NCBI RefSeq assembly: GCF_039532215.1
Contig: NZ_BAAARN010000004.1
Coordinates: forward strand, 284,261-348,260
DNA length: 64,000 nt
Direction: 5' to 3'
DNA from: Pedococcus aerophilus
GTDB taxonomy: Bacteria > Actinomycetota > Actinomycetes > Actinomycetales > Dermatophilaceae
Both the position numbers and the translations under genes were made by a program. The first letter of the stretch is position 1; each line of letters begins with the position of its first letter. This document shows positions 1 through 10,646 of the stretch, piece by piece. The notes under the pieces are model-generated. The model made no database searches. It was not told where the DNA came from and saw only the letters and a list, made by a program, of their open reading frames with translations.

Positions 1-94
1 GTCCGTCGGGCAGGTTCATGGGCCCATGGTGGCGGTCGAGGGTGGGTCGCCGCACGTCCATTTCCGGGGTCTGGTGGGTGCCAGAAGAGTATGA

Positions 95-106
95 GAGAGT
101 CCTCTC
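95..106. promoter_or_regulatory. Inverted repeat upstream of the ArsR-like gene
   Basis: The 12-mer GAGAGTCCTCTC is a 5-2-5 inverted repeat, and a further CTCTC follows at 116-120. It lies about 35-45 bp before the start of the winged-helix regulator, where an autoregulatory operator would be expected. No promoter hexamers are convincing, so this is only a candidate operator. Confidence 0.25.
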
Positions 107-139
107 GAAACAGTTCTCTCACGTCCAGGAAGCCGGCCG

Positions 140-730
140 ATGTCCAACCCGTACGACGACGTCGAGCTCAGCCCGCGCAGCATGCGCGCCCTGGCCCACC
201 CGACCCGGCTGGCCATCCTCGACCGGTTGCAGCGGCACGGCCCCAGCACCGCGACGGCCCTGGCGCCCGAGGTCGGTGCGACACCGTCGGTGACCAGCTG
301 GCACCTTCGGCACCTGGCCGAGCACGGACTCGTGCGTGACGCCGAGGTCGAGTCCGACGGTCGCCAGCGCTGGTGGGAGGCGGTGGGACGTGGTTTCCGG
401 TTCACCCCGGCGCCGGACGAGGACGGCCGCGACGCCGCCACCCTGCTCGAACACGTGCTGTTCGACCAAGCGCGCGATCGTCCCCAGGCCTGGGCGCGCG
501 AGACCGAACCCCTGCTCGAGGCCGCCTGGCGGCGCTCCGCCGGGCTCTCCGACACCACGGTCCTCGTCACCGCGGACGAGCTCGAGCAGGTCGAGGCAGC
601 CATCGAGGCCGTCCTCGCGCCATACGTGCTGCGCAAGTCCGGCGGCCCGGCGGTGGAGGGCACGCGCCCGGTCCGGCTGCTGCGCTACGTCCTTCCCGAG
701 GCCCCCACGGACACCGGTGAGTCGGCGTGA
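140..730 (+). CDS. ArsR-like winged-helix transcriptional regulator
   Basis: A 196-residue cytoplasmic DNA-binding protein. The N-terminal 75 residues carry the ArsR/HTH_20 winged helix: SMRALAHPTRLAILDRL opens helix 1-2 and SVTSWHLRHLAEHGLV is the recognition helix and wing. The remaining 120 residues are helical, acidic and without a metal-binding cysteine pair, so metal sensing is not supported. AGGAAG at 126-131 sits about 9 nt before the ATG. The gene overlaps the MFS exporter downstream by 4 nt (GTGA), so the two are translationally coupled and the regulator most likely controls that exporter. The ligand is unknown. Proteins of this arrangement are often annotated as ArsR-family regulators of drug efflux; that is the family expectation, not something the sequence shows. 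Confidence 0.85.
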   Translation: MSNPYDDVELSPRSMRALAHPTRLAILDRLQRHGPSTATALAPEVGATPSVTSWHLRHLAEHGLVRDAEVESDGRQRWWEAVGRGFRFTPAPDEDGRDAATLLEHVLFDQARDRPQAWARETEPLLEAAWRRSAGLSDTTVLVTADELEQVEAAIEAVLAPYVLRKSGGPAVEGTRPVRLLRYVLPEAPTDTGESA

Positions 731-2007
731 GCGACACGGCGCTGTGGCGGGACCGGCGCTTCGGTCGCTACTGGATGGGCCAGGGCGTCTCCCAGTTCGG
801 CGACCGCATCACCGAGCTCGCGCTCCCGCTCATCGCCGTCACCACGCTGCACGCGACTGCGCCCACCGTCGGCCTGCTGACCGCGGCGGTGTGGGCGCCC
901 AACCTGCTCTCGCTGCTCGTCGGCACCTGGGTGGACCACCACGAGCGCAAGCGTCGGCTGCTCGTGCTCGCCGACCTCCTGCGGTGTGCGGTGCTGCTGA
1001 GCCTTCCTGTCGCGCACTGGTTCGGCGTCGTCACGATCGGGCAGCTGTTCGTGGTCGCCCTGCTCGCCGGGCTCGGTCAGGTTCTCTACCAGACGGCCTA
1101 CCCGAGCTTCTTCGTCGCGCTGGTCCGGCGTGACCAGTACGTCGAGGCCAACAGCCTGCTCAGCACCACCCGGTCCTTCTCGTTCGTGGCCGGACCCGCG
1201 GCAGCCGGTGGCCTGATCCAGCTCCTCACAGCACCCGTCGCGATGCTTGTCGATGCCCTCACCTTCGCCGTGTCGGCGGTCCTGATCCGGGGAGTGCGGG
1301 TCACCGATCCGCCGGTGGACCGTGAGGGTGCGCCTGCGCTGCTGCGCCGGGCCCGTGAAGGTATGGCGCTGGTGCTGCGCCATCCGTACCTGCGGGTGTC
1401 GCTGGCGTTCGCGACCACCGTGAACTTCTTCAACTTCGTCGTCGCGGCGCTGCTCATCCTGTTTGCGAGCCGCCACCTGGGGCTGTCCCCCGGGGTCATC
1501 GGTCTCGTCTTGGGGGTCGGGGCGACGGGCGGTCTGCTCGGGGCGGTGCTGGCGCGACGGGCGACGTCCCTGTTCGGGGTCGGGCGCACGATCCTGCTCG
1601 GGGGCGTGCTGTTCTCGGCGCCGGTCGCACTGCTCCCGCTCGCCGGTGGGCCACTGTGGATGCGCGCCGGGGTGCTGGGTCTCGTCGAGTTCGTCACGGG
1701 TCTCGGGGTGATGTGGCTCGACGTGCCGCTCAACGCGCTGCAGACCGCGGTCATCCCGGACGACGTCCGCAGTCGGGTGGCCGGGGCGTTCTCCACCGTC
1801 AACTACGGCATCCGGCCCGCGGGCGCAGTCCTGGGCGGCTTCCTCGGGGAGTGGATCGGCATCGCCCCGACGCTCGTCCTCGCGGCTGCCGGCGGGACCC
1901 TCGCGGTGCTGTGGCTCGTCGGGTCGCCGATCCTGCGCACGCGCACCATCGACGAGCTCGACGGTGTCGCGGACACCTTGGCGGGAGGGCGTGGATCCCG
2001 GGCTTGA
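727..2007 (+). CDS. MFS transporter, probable drug or siderophore exporter
   Basis: A 426-residue polytopic membrane protein of the major facilitator superfamily, of the EntS/MFS_3 exporter type. It begins ALWRDRRFGRYWMGQGVSQFGDRIT, which is the usual N-terminal stretch of that subgroup ahead of helix 1, and the loop between helices 2 and 3 has the basic motif GTWVDHHERKRRLL. About twelve hydrophobic segments follow. It starts with GTG inside the stop of the upstream ArsR-like gene, and the pair forms a two-gene operon. The substrate cannot be read from sequence; efflux of a toxic small molecule sensed by the neighbouring regulator is the likely role. Confidence 0.85.
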   Translation: MSDTALWRDRRFGRYWMGQGVSQFGDRITELALPLIAVTTLHATAPTVGLLTAAVWAPNLLSLLVGTWVDHHERKRRLLVLADLLRCAVLLSLPVAHWFGVVTIGQLFVVALLAGLGQVLYQTAYPSFFVALVRRDQYVEANSLLSTTRSFSFVAGPAAAGGLIQLLTAPVAMLVDALTFAVSAVLIRGVRVTDPPVDREGAPALLRRAREGMALVLRHPYLRVSLAFATTVNFFNFVVAALLILFASRHLGLSPGVIGLVLGVGATGGLLGAVLARRATSLFGVGRTILLGGVLFSAPVALLPLAGGPLWMRAGVLGLVEFVTGLGVMWLDVPLNALQTAVIPDDVRSRVAGAFSTVNYGIRPAGAVLGGFLGEWIGIAPTLVLAAAGGTLAVLWLVGSPILRTRTIDELDGVADTLAGGRGSRA

Positions 2008-2026
2008 CGAAAGGTGCGCGGGGGAT

Positions 2027-2042
2027 ATGCAATATATCGCAT
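2027..2042. promoter_or_regulatory. Palindromic operator overlapping the gntR start
   Basis: ATGCAATATATCGCAT matches its own reverse complement at 14 of 16 positions. It is A+T-rich in a very G+C-rich setting and covers the start codon at 2041. TTGACG at 2004-2009 and the -10-like stretch TATGCAAT at 2026-2033 fit a promoter that would start transcription at or beside the ATG. An FCD-type GntR protein bound here would block its own promoter and so the downstream acdS. Confidence 0.6.
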
Positions 2043-2745
2043 GCCCGTCCCACCGTCATCGAACTCGCCCGCCCCTCCGGTCGGCCGGGCGTTGCTGCGC
2101 GACGACGTCTACCGACGGCTGCGCGACGCCATCGTCGACGGCACCCTCGAGCCGGGGGAGCAGCTCCGCGACCAGGAGCTGGCTGTCTGGCTCGGCGTGA
2201 GCCGGACGCCGGTGCGGGAGGCGCTGCTACGGCTGCAACAGGCGGGCCTCGTGGCGGCGCGGCCGGGGCGGTCGACCACGGTCGCGTCCCTGGATGCTCG
2301 TGCGGTCCGTGACGCACAGTCCGTCGTCGCGTCCCTGCACGAGCTGGCGGTCCGTGAGGCGGTCGGGCTGCTGACCGACGATGACCTCGACCGCATGCGG
2401 GCTGCGAACACACGCTTCGACGCGGCACTGCGGTCCGGCGACCCTGATGCCGCCCTCGAGGCGGACGACGAGCTGCACGCCGTACCGGTCGTGGCTGCCG
2501 GCAACGCCGCGGTGGCGGCCGTGCTGGAGCAGTACACGCCGGTCCTTCGCCGCGTGGAGCGCCTGCGGTTCGCCTCCCTCTCCGGGCGTGGGTCCGTGGC
2601 CCTGCACGCCCGGCTCATCGACCTGTGTGCGCAGGGCGACACCGAGGCTGCTGCCAAGGTCTCGTTCGAGACGTGGCAGACCCTCGAGCCTTTGCTGGAC
2701 GCCCTGACGAATGACGCCGAACACCTTGCAGCACAAGGAGACTGA
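2041..2745 (+). CDS. GntR-family regulator (FCD type) of the ACC deaminase gene
   Basis: A 234-residue regulator. Residues about 20-85 form the GntR winged helix ([24 protein letters not shown], then [20 protein letters not shown]). The rest is the all-helical FCD ligand and metal domain with the acidic and histidine positions expected (ADDELHAV near residue 145). I start it at the ATG at 2041: no Shine-Dalgarno sequence precedes it, a palindrome covers it, and a promoter is placed as for a leaderless message. A GTG at 2014 would add nine residues. It ends 2 nt before acdS, which makes it the likely local regulator of ACC breakdown; the effector could be ACC or a precursor. Confidence 0.85.
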   Translation: MPVPPSSNSPAPPVGRALLRDDVYRRLRDAIVDGTLEPGEQLRDQELAVWLGVSRTPVREALLRLQQAGLVAARPGRSTTVASLDARAVRDAQSVVASLHELAVREAVGLLTDDDLDRMRAANTRFDAALRSGDPDAALEADDELHAVPVVAAGNAAVAAVLEQYTPVLRRVERLRFASLSGRGSVALHARLIDLCAQGDTEAAAKVSFETWQTLEPLLDALTNDAEHLAAQGD

Positions 2746-2747
2746 GC

Positions 2748-3785
2748 ATGTCGATCCATGACTTCCCGCGCCACCCGTTGACGTTCGGCCCGAGCCCGGT
2801 GCACCGCCTGGCACGCCTGACCGAGCATTTCGGCGGGGCGCAGGTCTGGGCCAAGCGCGAGGACGTCAACAGCGGTCTCGCCTTCGGTGGCAACAAGACC
2901 CGCAAGCTGGAGTACATCGTCCCCGACGTCCTCGCCTCGGGTGCCGACACCCTCGTCTCCATCGGCGGGTACCAGTCGAACCACACCCGTCAGGTCGCTG
3001 CGGTCGCCGCCCACCTCGGGCTCAAGTGCCGCCTCGTCCAGGAGAAGTGGGTGGACTGGGACGACCCGGTCAACGACAAGGTCGGCAACATCCTGCTGTC
3101 GCGCATCATGGGCGCCGACTCACGGCTCGACCCGCACGGGTTCGACATCGGCATCCGCACGTCGTGGGAGGACGCGCTGCGCGAGGTCGAGGAGTCCGGC
3201 GGCACGCCCTACGGCATCCCGGCCGGCGCCAGCGAGCACGCGCTCGGAGGGCTCGGCTTCGCCAACTGGGCCTACGAGGTCGCCGAGCAGGAGAAGGACC
3301 TGGGCGTCTTCTTCGACACGATCGTCGTGTGCACGGTCACCGGGTCCACGCACGCCGGGATGATCGCCGGGTTCGCGGCGCTCGAGGACGCGGGCGGGCG
3401 TCCGCGGCGGGTCATCGGCATCGACGCGTCCGCCACCCTCGACAAGACCCGGGAGCAGGTGCGGCGGATCGCCCAGCACACCGCCGACCTCATCGGGCTG
3501 GGCCGGGCCCTTCGCGAGGACGAGGTGACCGTGCTCGAGGGCTGGGCCGGCGACCTCTACGGCATCCCCGTCCAGTCGACGATCGACGCGATCCGGCTCA
3601 GCGGCAGCCTCGAGGGCATGATCATCGACCCCGTCTACGAGGGGAAGTCCATGGCCGGTCTCATCGACCTCGTCGCCTCCGGCGACATCCCGCGCGACTC
3701 CACGGTCCTCTACGCCCACCTCGGTGGCCAGCCTGCCCTCAACGCCTACTCCGCGATTTTCGAGGAGGGCTGGGTGGGGGAGTGA
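2748..3785 (+). CDS. acdS: 1-aminocyclopropane-1-carboxylate deaminase
   Basis: A 345-residue PLP enzyme that splits ACC, the plant ethylene precursor, to 2-oxobutanoate and ammonia in the cytoplasm. Lys50 in GGNKTRK is the PLP lysine. The two residues that separate true ACC deaminases from D-cysteine desulfhydrases in this fold are both of the deaminase kind: Glu298 in DPVYEGKSM and Leu325 in [10 protein letters not shown]. The length equals that of the Pseudomonas enzyme (about 338 residues). AAGGAGA stands 8 nt before the ATG. The gene is cotranscribed with the GntR gene just upstream. It gives the organism a plant-associated nitrogen source and a means of lowering host ethylene; that ecological reading is inference. 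Confidence 0.93.
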   Translation: MSIHDFPRHPLTFGPSPVHRLARLTEHFGGAQVWAKREDVNSGLAFGGNKTRKLEYIVPDVLASGADTLVSIGGYQSNHTRQVAAVAAHLGLKCRLVQEKWVDWDDPVNDKVGNILLSRIMGADSRLDPHGFDIGIRTSWEDALREVEESGGTPYGIPAGASEHALGGLGFANWAYEVAEQEKDLGVFFDTIVVCTVTGSTHAGMIAGFAALEDAGGRPRRVIGIDASATLDKTREQVRRIAQHTADLIGLGRALREDEVTVLEGWAGDLYGIPVQSTIDAIRLSGSLEGMIIDPVYEGKSMAGLIDLVASGDIPRDSTVLYAHLGGQPALNAYSAIFEEGWVGE

Positions 3786-3824
3786 GCCGTCCGGATCGTG
3801 GGCCGTGCACCGGTGACGATGGAC

Positions 3825-3846
3825 GTATGCCGCGTGGGCGGCATAC
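3825..3846. terminator. GTATGCCGC hairpin after acdS
   Basis: GTATGCCGC and GCGGCATAC form a perfect 9-bp stem with a 4-nt GTGG loop, 40 bp after the acdS stop. There is no T tract. It probably ends the gntR-acdS transcript and belongs to a hairpin family seen elsewhere in the window. Confidence 0.55.
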
Positions 3847-3855
3847 CCTCCACGT

Positions 3856-3891
3856 GTGCGTTTCTCGCGCCTCCTTCTTCGCCGCCGCGGC

Positions 3892-3900
<9 letters not shown>
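3856..3900 (+). CDS. Putative leuA leader peptide (14 aa, three consecutive Leu codons)
   Basis: A short frame from GTG reads MRFSRLLLRRRGGA and stops at TGA 3898-3900. Three adjacent leucine codons (CTC CTT CTT, 3871-3879) are what a ribosome-stalling leader of a leucine operon needs, and leuA begins 89 nt later. The stop codon lies inside a downstream hairpin. Leader-peptide control of leuA is known in actinobacteria, which supports the call, but no Shine-Dalgarno sequence is evident and a leaderless start is assumed. Confidence 0.55.
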
Positions 3901-5729
<1,829 letters not shown>

Positions 5730-5761
5730 CCGGGACCGGCCGGGCGACTGGCACGAGCAGG

Positions 5762-6358
5762 ATGAGCGCCAGCAGGACCGGACCCGGCGGCACACGCATC
5801 GAGACGTATGCTGCCGGGTCGGCACCCGCCGACGCCCCCGGCCGCGCCGAGCACCCCGACCGCGCCGATCGTCCTGACCCAGCCGACCACCTCGCGGGCG
5901 AGCTGGCGAGGCTCCTCGTCGACAGCGTCGAGCACGGCGCGAGCGTGGGGTTCCTCGCGCCCTTGGCGCTGGACGAGGCACGCGACTGGTGGCTGTCGGC
6001 ACTGGCCGACGCGACGGCCGTGGTCGTCATAGCCAGGACGGGCGACGAGGTGGTCGGGTGCGTGCGGGTGCTGCCGGCGCCCCAGGCCAACGGCCGGCAC
6101 CGGGCCGACATCGGGAAGATGCTCGTCCACTCCGGGCACCGCCGTCGGGGCATCGCCGGAGCCTTGCTCGCGGCGGCCGAGGACGTCGCCCGCGGTCTCG
6201 GGCGGACCACCCTCGTCCTCGACACCGAGACCGGAAGCGACGCCGAGCGACTCTACGCGCGGGCCGGCTGGGAGCGCGTCGGGGAGATCCCGCTCTTCGC
6301 CGGTGCTGCCGACGGCACGCTGATCTCGACGACGGTCTTCACCAAGCGCCTCGCCTGA
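5762..6358 (+). CDS. GNAT-family N-acetyltransferase
   Basis: A 198-residue protein. After about 45 poorly conserved residues rich in Pro, Asp and Arg, the GNAT fold begins; the acetyl-CoA-binding motif A is GKMLVHSGHRRRGIAGALL, with RRGIAG as the pyrophosphate loop, and the C-terminal YARAGWERVGEIPLF is motif B. The substrate is not known. I chose the ATG at 5762, 32 nt after leuA, because coding features begin after it. The gene converges on the surface-protein gene, and both stops lie in one shared hairpin. Confidence 0.8.
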   Translation: MSASRTGPGGTRIETYAAGSAPADAPGRAEHPDRADRPDPADHLAGELARLLVDSVEHGASVGFLAPLALDEARDWWLSALADATAVVVIARTGDEVVGCVRVLPAPQANGRHRADIGKMLVHSGHRRRGIAGALLAAAEDVARGLGRTTLVLDTETGSDAERLYARAGWERVGEIPLFAGAADGTLISTTVFTKRLA

Positions 6359-6380
6359 CCGGATCCGGCCGAGCCGGTCA
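6356..6380. terminator. Bidirectional terminator between the GNAT and LANTG genes
   Basis: TGACCGG (6356-6362) and CCGGTCA (6374-6380) form a 7-bp stem whose arms contain the two opposing TGA stop codons. The 11-nt loop is G+C-rich. It is short but correctly placed for both genes. Confidence 0.45.
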
Positions 6381-7623
6381 GTGACGCGCGCCGGCGAACC
6401 TGCGCGAGAAGCGGGTCAGGCCCAGGCCGATGGCGATGAGGGCCAGCGCTGCAGCTGTTCCGGGCAGGGTGGAGGGTCCGGTGTTGGCGAGCTCTGCGCC
6501 GCTGTCGACGGCGGGGACCGCGCTGGCAGGCGTCGATCCCGAACCCGAGGCGCCGGCGGGGGCTGAGCCCGAGCCGGTCGGGTCGGCGGTCGTGGGGCTG
6601 GAAGGAGCCGTCGTCGACGGGGTCGACGGCGAAGGCGACGGGGTCGAGGTCGCGGGACGTAGGTCGATGGTCAACGCGAACTCGTTCGAGATCTGGTTGC
6701 CCAAGGGGTCGGTCTCGACCAGGCGGAAGCCGTAGGCGCGCTGGCCCTGTCCGAGTCCGTCGAAGGGGTTGAAGGGCGGCTTCGCGCTCGCGTACACCGG
6801 GGCGGCGAACGTCCCGTCGGCGCCCACCACGACTCGGTCGGAGACGGGTTCGCCAGAGCGGTCGAACACGACCTCGACGGTGTCCCCGGGCGTGCCGGTG
6901 CCCCGGAAGGTGAACTGCTTGGTCGTGACGGTGCTGCCGGCCGCAGGGCTGGTCAGGACCGGCTGCTTCGGCGGGGTGACGTCCGCGGTGAAGGTGGCCA
7001 CCTGGGGAGCGGATGACTCTCCCGTACACGTCGGTGGCCACGATGCTCACCGAATGCGTGCCGTCGCGGAGGTTCTTGGGGGTGACCGTCGAGGTGAAGA
7101 TCCCCGCCTCGTAGTCGCCGAAGCCGAACTCGTCCGTCACGCCCTCGTTGTCCACCTGGACCGTGAAGTACTCGAGGCGGTTCGGATCGCCCACGACCTT
7201 GGTCCTGACCTCGAAGGTCGGCCCCACCACCTGGTCGTTCGTGGGGGACAGGATGGTGAGCGTGGACCGCTCGGGCCAGACGTAGTACGGCTGCTCGGCG
7301 GAACCCACCACCCCTCCGTTCTCGTCCTGCACCTCGGCGCGGAGGGAGGTGGCGGCGTCCTGGGGAAGCGGCGAGGTGACCTGGTAGCTCCAGGTGCCGT
7401 CATCCTCTGTGGTGACGACGTCGACCTCGTCCGAGGCGATGATGACGTGCACCTCGACGCCCGCGTCGGCGGTGCCTTCGATGAGCGGGGTGGTGTCCTC
7501 GCCGTCCTCCCCCGGGGCGGTGATGGTCACCTCACCGGGCGCGGCGGCGGCGCTGCCCGCCAGGGCCACACAGCCGAAGAGCACCAGGATGGCGGCTGCG
7601 ATGGCAGCGGTGAGTCGACGCAT
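6378..7623 (-). pseudogene. Frameshifted class E sortase-anchored surface protein (LANTG)
   Basis: Read from ATG 7623 the protein has a Sec signal peptide (MRRLTAAIAAAILVLFGC..), then Ig-like/bacterial Ig domains with repeated phrases such as TITAPGEDGEDTTPLIEGTADAG. Reading is lost near 7004, where the second half continues in another frame (VATFTADVTPPKQPVLTSPAAG). It ends with a Thr/Ser/Pro spacer, LANTG, a hydrophobic segment and the basic tail FSRRFAGARH, which is the class E sortase signal. The break falls at a run of four G on the + strand (7004-7007): one more G would restore SPQVATF. It may be a recent mutation, phase variation or a sequencing error. Both halves look intact otherwise. 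GAGGGG precedes the ATG. Confidence 0.75.
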
Positions 7624-7723
7624 CAGAACAAATCCCCTCAAAGCAGTCGTGAGTACACGAGGGAGTGTGCCAGTGCCGTTCAGCCGAATGGGGCGCTTTG
7701 CGTGAACTTGCGCGTGGACGCAA

Positions 7724-8362
7724 TCAGCGGACTCCTCGGGGGCGGAACTGGATCGAGATGCGTGGACCCACCGGCTGGTTCGTCTTCGGGATGGCGTGGT
7801 CCCAGGTGCGCTGGCACGAGCCGCCCATGACGACCAGGTCGCCGTGGCCGAGCGAGAACCCCAGTGACTCGCCGCCGCCGCGCGGGCGGAGCATCAGTGA
7901 ACGTGCCGAGCCGATCGACAGGATCGCGACCATCGTGTCCTGGTCCTTGGACCGCCCGATCCGGTCGCCATGCCAGGCGACGGAGTCGCGGCCGTCGCGG
8001 TAGAGGCACATGCCGGCGCTGACGAAGGGCTCACCCAGCTCCGCGGCATACCAGGTGCTGAGCTGGTCGCGGGCCTCGGTGAGGACCGGGTGGGGAAGTG
8101 CCTCGCCCTCGCCGTAGAACTTGAGCAGGCGAGGGACGTCGACGACGCGCTCGTACATCTCGCGCTTCTCGGCGTACCAGGGGACGTCGTGGTGGAGTGC
8201 GTCGAAGAGCTGCTCGGCACCGCCCAGCCAGCCGGGGCGGTAGTCGACCCACGCGCCGCGGCTGAGCTCGGTGCGCGTGAGGCGCACGTCGAGCCCGTGC
8301 AGCTCGATCTCGTCGGCGGTGTCGAGCAGGGACCCCTGGAGCGCGGGGAGTGCCATGGCCAT
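7724..8362 (-). CDS. alkB: Alpha-ketoglutarate-dependent DNA repair dioxygenase AlkB
   Basis: A 212-residue Fe(II)/2-oxoglutarate dioxygenase that removes alkyl groups from 1-methyladenine and 3-methylcytosine in DNA. The iron ligands are the HxD of VAWHGDRIG and the distal His of TWDHAIPK; the 2-oxoglutarate arginine and second conserved Arg lie in GPRISIQFRPR at the C terminus. Length fits AlkB (about 216 residues). The message looks leaderless: TATGCT (8374 to 8369) lies 6 nt before the ATG, with no ribosome site. A LexA-type box just upstream suggests induction by DNA damage. The next gene upstream on the strand, a HIT-like protein, ends 33 nt before. Confidence 0.92.
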   Translation of the reverse strand: MAMALPALQGSLLDTADEIELHGLDVRLTRTELSRGAWVDYRPGWLGGAEQLFDALHHDVPWYAEKREMYERVVDVPRLLKFYGEGEALPHPVLTEARDQLSTWYAAELGEPFVSAGMCLYRDGRDSVAWHGDRIGRSKDQDTMVAILSIGSARSLMLRPRGGGESLGFSLGHGDLVVMGGSCQRTWDHAIPKTNQPVGPRISIQFRPRGVR

Positions 8363-8368
8363 GCCGGC

Positions 8369-8374
8369 AGCATA
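8369..8374 (-). promoter_or_regulatory. alkB -10 hexamer TATGCT (leaderless)
   Basis: TATGCT on the minus strand ends 6 nt before the alkB ATG, which places the transcription start at or next to the A of the ATG. The -35 region falls in the LexA-like box. Confidence 0.5.
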
Positions 8375-8382
8375 CCTCGCGT

Positions 8383-8398
8383 TCGAACACCTGTTCTA
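8383..8398. promoter_or_regulatory. LexA (SOS) box at alkB
   Basis: TCGAACACCTGTTCTA fits the Gram-positive and mycobacterial LexA consensus TCGAAC-N4-GTTCGA at all but one position. It covers the presumed -35 region of alkB and touches the stop codon of the HIT-like gene. A repressor here would shut alkB off until DNA damage. Confidence 0.7.
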
Positions 8399-8893
8399 GT
8401 GGTTGCTGGCACCCAGACGGTCGAGCTCCGCCACGAGGTCGGCGCGCAGGTCGTCGTGCTGCGGTCCCAGCACGGTCGACGGCTCCGGTGCCCGCCAGCG
8501 TTCGATCGGGTGCAGTGCCACGGGACGCCAGGTGTGCTCCGGTCCCTCCCACTCGTAGCGCGGCCACACGTGCGCGTGCAGGAACGCGTCGTGGTTGCCC
8601 TGGATCTCGAGGTTGATCCGCCGGAACCCCGGGTCCCGCCGCGCGCAGACGGTCTGGACCGCCTCGCCGAGCAGATCCATGTCGGCGAGGAAGGCGAGCC
8701 GACGCCCGCGCGGGAGGTCGGTCAGCCGGTCGATGCCCGGGGAATCGGTGACGAGGACGCAGTAGCCGGGGAGGAACTGCACGTCACCGATGACCGCGAA
8801 GCCCGCGCCGAGCCGTCGCAGCACCGTCGGGTTCTCGCCCCGCAGGGCCGCGCCCACCCGGTCGTGTCGCCAGTCGCCCGCGCCCGCGTCCAT
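8396..8893 (-). CDS. HIT-like phosphohydrolase family protein
   Basis: A 165-residue cytoplasmic protein. Near residue 110 it has [16 protein letters not shown], where HAHVWPR resembles the His-phi-His core of the HIT superfamily, preceded by the typical INLEIQGN strand. Residues 1-100 hold [13 protein letters not shown] and [11 protein letters not shown], the usual first half of diadenosine polyphosphate hydrolase-like HIT proteins. The third histidine of a full HxHxH triad is replaced, so activity is uncertain. I start it at ATG 8893, since the ATG at 8929 adds only low-complexity sequence. It is divergent from recO. Confidence 0.65.
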   Translation of the reverse strand: MDAGAGDWRHDRVGAALRGENPTVLRRLGAGFAVIGDVQFLPGYCVLVTDSPGIDRLTDLPRGRRLAFLADMDLLGEAVQTVCARRDPGFRRINLEIQGNHDAFLHAHVWPRYEWEGPEHTWRPVALHPIERWRAPEPSTVLGPQHDDLRADLVAELDRLGASNH

Positions 8894-8970
8894 GGGCGGC
8901 GACAGTAGCGGACGACCCGGGTGCGGCACCGCCTCCCGGTCCCACGGCGCTGGTGGGAGACAATGGAGCC

Positions 8971-9867
8971 ATGCCCCTGTACCGCGACGAAGGCATCGTC
9001 CTGCGCACCCAGAAGCTGGGCGAGGCCGATCGCATCGTCACCCTCCTCACGCGGGGACTGGGCAAGGTGCGCGTCGTCGGCAAGGGCGTCCGGCGCACCA
9101 AGAGCAGGTTCGGGGCGCGGCTTGAGCCGGCGATGATGGTCGACGTCCAGTGCTACGAGGGACGCAACCTCGACACGGTGACCCAGGCCGAGTCCCTGGC
9201 CTCCTGGGGCGATGTCCTCGCCCGCGATTACACGACCTACACCGCGGCCGCCGCGATGCTCGAGACCGCCGACCGGCTGACCGAGGAGCGCGAGCCGAAC
9301 CTCCAGCAGTACCTCCTGCTCCAGGGCGCGCTGCGCTCGATGGCCGAGGGTGCCCACGACCCCGGGCTCGTCCTGGACGCCTACCTCCTGCGCGCGCTCG
9401 CGGTCGCCGGCTGGGCGCCGAGCTTCCACGACTGCGCCCTGTGCGGGGCGCAGGGTCCGCACCGCGCCTTCAACCTCGCGTCGGGAGGCACCGTGTGCCC
9501 GGTATGCCGCCCGCCCGGCTCTGCCGCGCCGGCGCCGGAGACGTTGTCCCTCCTCGCGGCCCTGCTTGCGGGGGACTGGGTGGTCGCCGACGCCTCCGGC
9601 GGTCGGCACCGTCGTGAGGGCAGCACGCTCGCGAGTGCGTTCCTCCAGTGGCACCTCGAGCGGGGTGTGCGATCGTTGCGCCTCGTGGACCGACGTGACC
9701 CCGACGCCCTGAACCCGTCCAGCTCGCGGGTGACGTGGTCGGCCGTGCCGCTGACGGCGTCGGACCCCGTCGAGGGGGCGGGTGCCGTGGCAGCGATCGG
9801 TGAGGCGTTCGCGGCGGTGGCCAAGGTCGACCAGGCGCACGCCGCAGCCCGGGCGGCGCAGGCGTGA
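8971..9867 (+). CDS. recO: DNA repair protein RecO
   Basis: A 298-residue recombination mediator that helps RecR load RecA on SSB-coated DNA in the RecFOR pathway. The N-terminal OB fold starts [21 protein letters not shown], the helical middle follows, and the C-terminal zinc site is CALCGAQ....CPVCRPPG (two CxxC pairs). I take ATG 8971 rather than the GTG at 8953 because the family starts a few residues before [14 protein letters not shown] (8959-8964) is 6 nt before the ATG and could be a -10 for a leaderless start. It overlaps uppS by 4 nt, a pairing common in actinobacteria. Confidence 0.93.
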   Translation: MPLYRDEGIVLRTQKLGEADRIVTLLTRGLGKVRVVGKGVRRTKSRFGARLEPAMMVDVQCYEGRNLDTVTQAESLASWGDVLARDYTTYTAAAAMLETADRLTEEREPNLQQYLLLQGALRSMAEGAHDPGLVLDAYLLRALAVAGWAPSFHDCALCGAQGPHRAFNLASGGTVCPVCRPPGSAAPAPETLSLLAALLAGDWVVADASGGRHRREGSTLASAFLQWHLERGVRSLRLVDRRDPDALNPSSSRVTWSAVPLTASDPVEGAGAVAAIGEAFAAVAKVDQAHAAARAAQA

Positions 9868-10646
9868 GCGCTGCATACGCAAAGCCGTTCGCACACCCGA
9901 GCGGGGCCCAACCGCCTTCTCTGCCAAAGGAACTCGTGCCCAACCATGTCGCGGTGGTGATGGACGGCAACGGTCGCTGGGCGAACCAGCGGGGCCTCGC
10001 GCGCACCAAGGGGCACGAGGCAGGCGAGGCCGCGCTGCTCGACGTCGTGGCCGGTGCCATCGACATCGGGGTGACCCACCTGTCGGCGTACGCGTTCTCG
10101 ACGGAGAACTGGAAGCGCAGCCCCGACGAGGTCCGGTTCCTCATGGGGTTCAACCGCGACGTCATCCGTCGACGGCGCGACCAGCTGCACGAGTGGGGCG
10201 TGCGGATGCGCTGGGTCGGTCGGCGCCCGCGACTGTGGGGCTCGGTCATCAAGGAGCTCGAGACCGCCCAGGAGCTGACCAGGGACAACACCGGGTTGAC
10301 CCTCTACTTCTGCGTCAACTACGGCGGTCGCGCCGAGATCGCGGACGCGGTGCAGAAGATCGCCGAGCAGGTGCAGCGGGGCAAGCTCAAGCCCGGGTCG
10401 ATCGACGAGAAGACGATCGCCCGCCACCTGCCCGAGCCCGACATGCCCGACGTCGACCTGTTCGTGAGGTCGTCGGGGGAGCAGCGGACGAGCAACTTCC
10501 TGCTGTGGCAGAGCGCTTACGCGGAGATGGTCTTCCAGGACACGCTCTGGCCGGACTACGACCGCCGGCACCTCTGGCAGGCCATCCAGACCTACGCCGA
10601 GCGCGACCGCCGCTACGGCGGTGCCGTCGACCTGCCGACCAGCTAG
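9864..10646 (+). CDS. uppS: Isoprenyl transferase (polyprenyl diphosphate synthase)
   Basis: A 260-residue cis-prenyltransferase that makes the long-chain polyprenyl diphosphate carrier for peptidoglycan and wall polysaccharides at the membrane face. Asp34 in [14 protein letters not shown] is the catalytic diphosphate-binding residue; [12 protein letters not shown] and [20 protein letters not shown] are the other conserved regions. It starts with GTG within the end of recO. The carrier is needed by the galactofuranan and export genes near 45-53 kb. Whether the product is C50 or C55 cannot be told from sequence. Confidence 0.94.
   Translation: MSAAYAKPFAHPSGAQPPSLPKELVPNHVAVVMDGNGRWANQRGLARTKGHEAGEAALLDVVAGAIDIGVTHLSAYAFSTENWKRSPDEVRFLMGFNRDVIRRRRDQLHEWGVRMRWVGRRPRLWGSVIKELETAQELTRDNTGLTLYFCVNYGGRAEIADAVQKIAEQVQRGKLKPGSIDEKTIARHLPEPDMPDVDLFVRSSGEQRTSNFLLWQSAYAEMVFQDTLWPDYDRRHLWQAIQTYAERDRRYGGAVDLPTS

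Noticed and set aside
1-19. Possible start of a minus-strand gene (ATG at 19, MNLPDG)
   Set aside because: Only six codons are inside the window and no ribosome site is seen. It may be real but cannot be supported.
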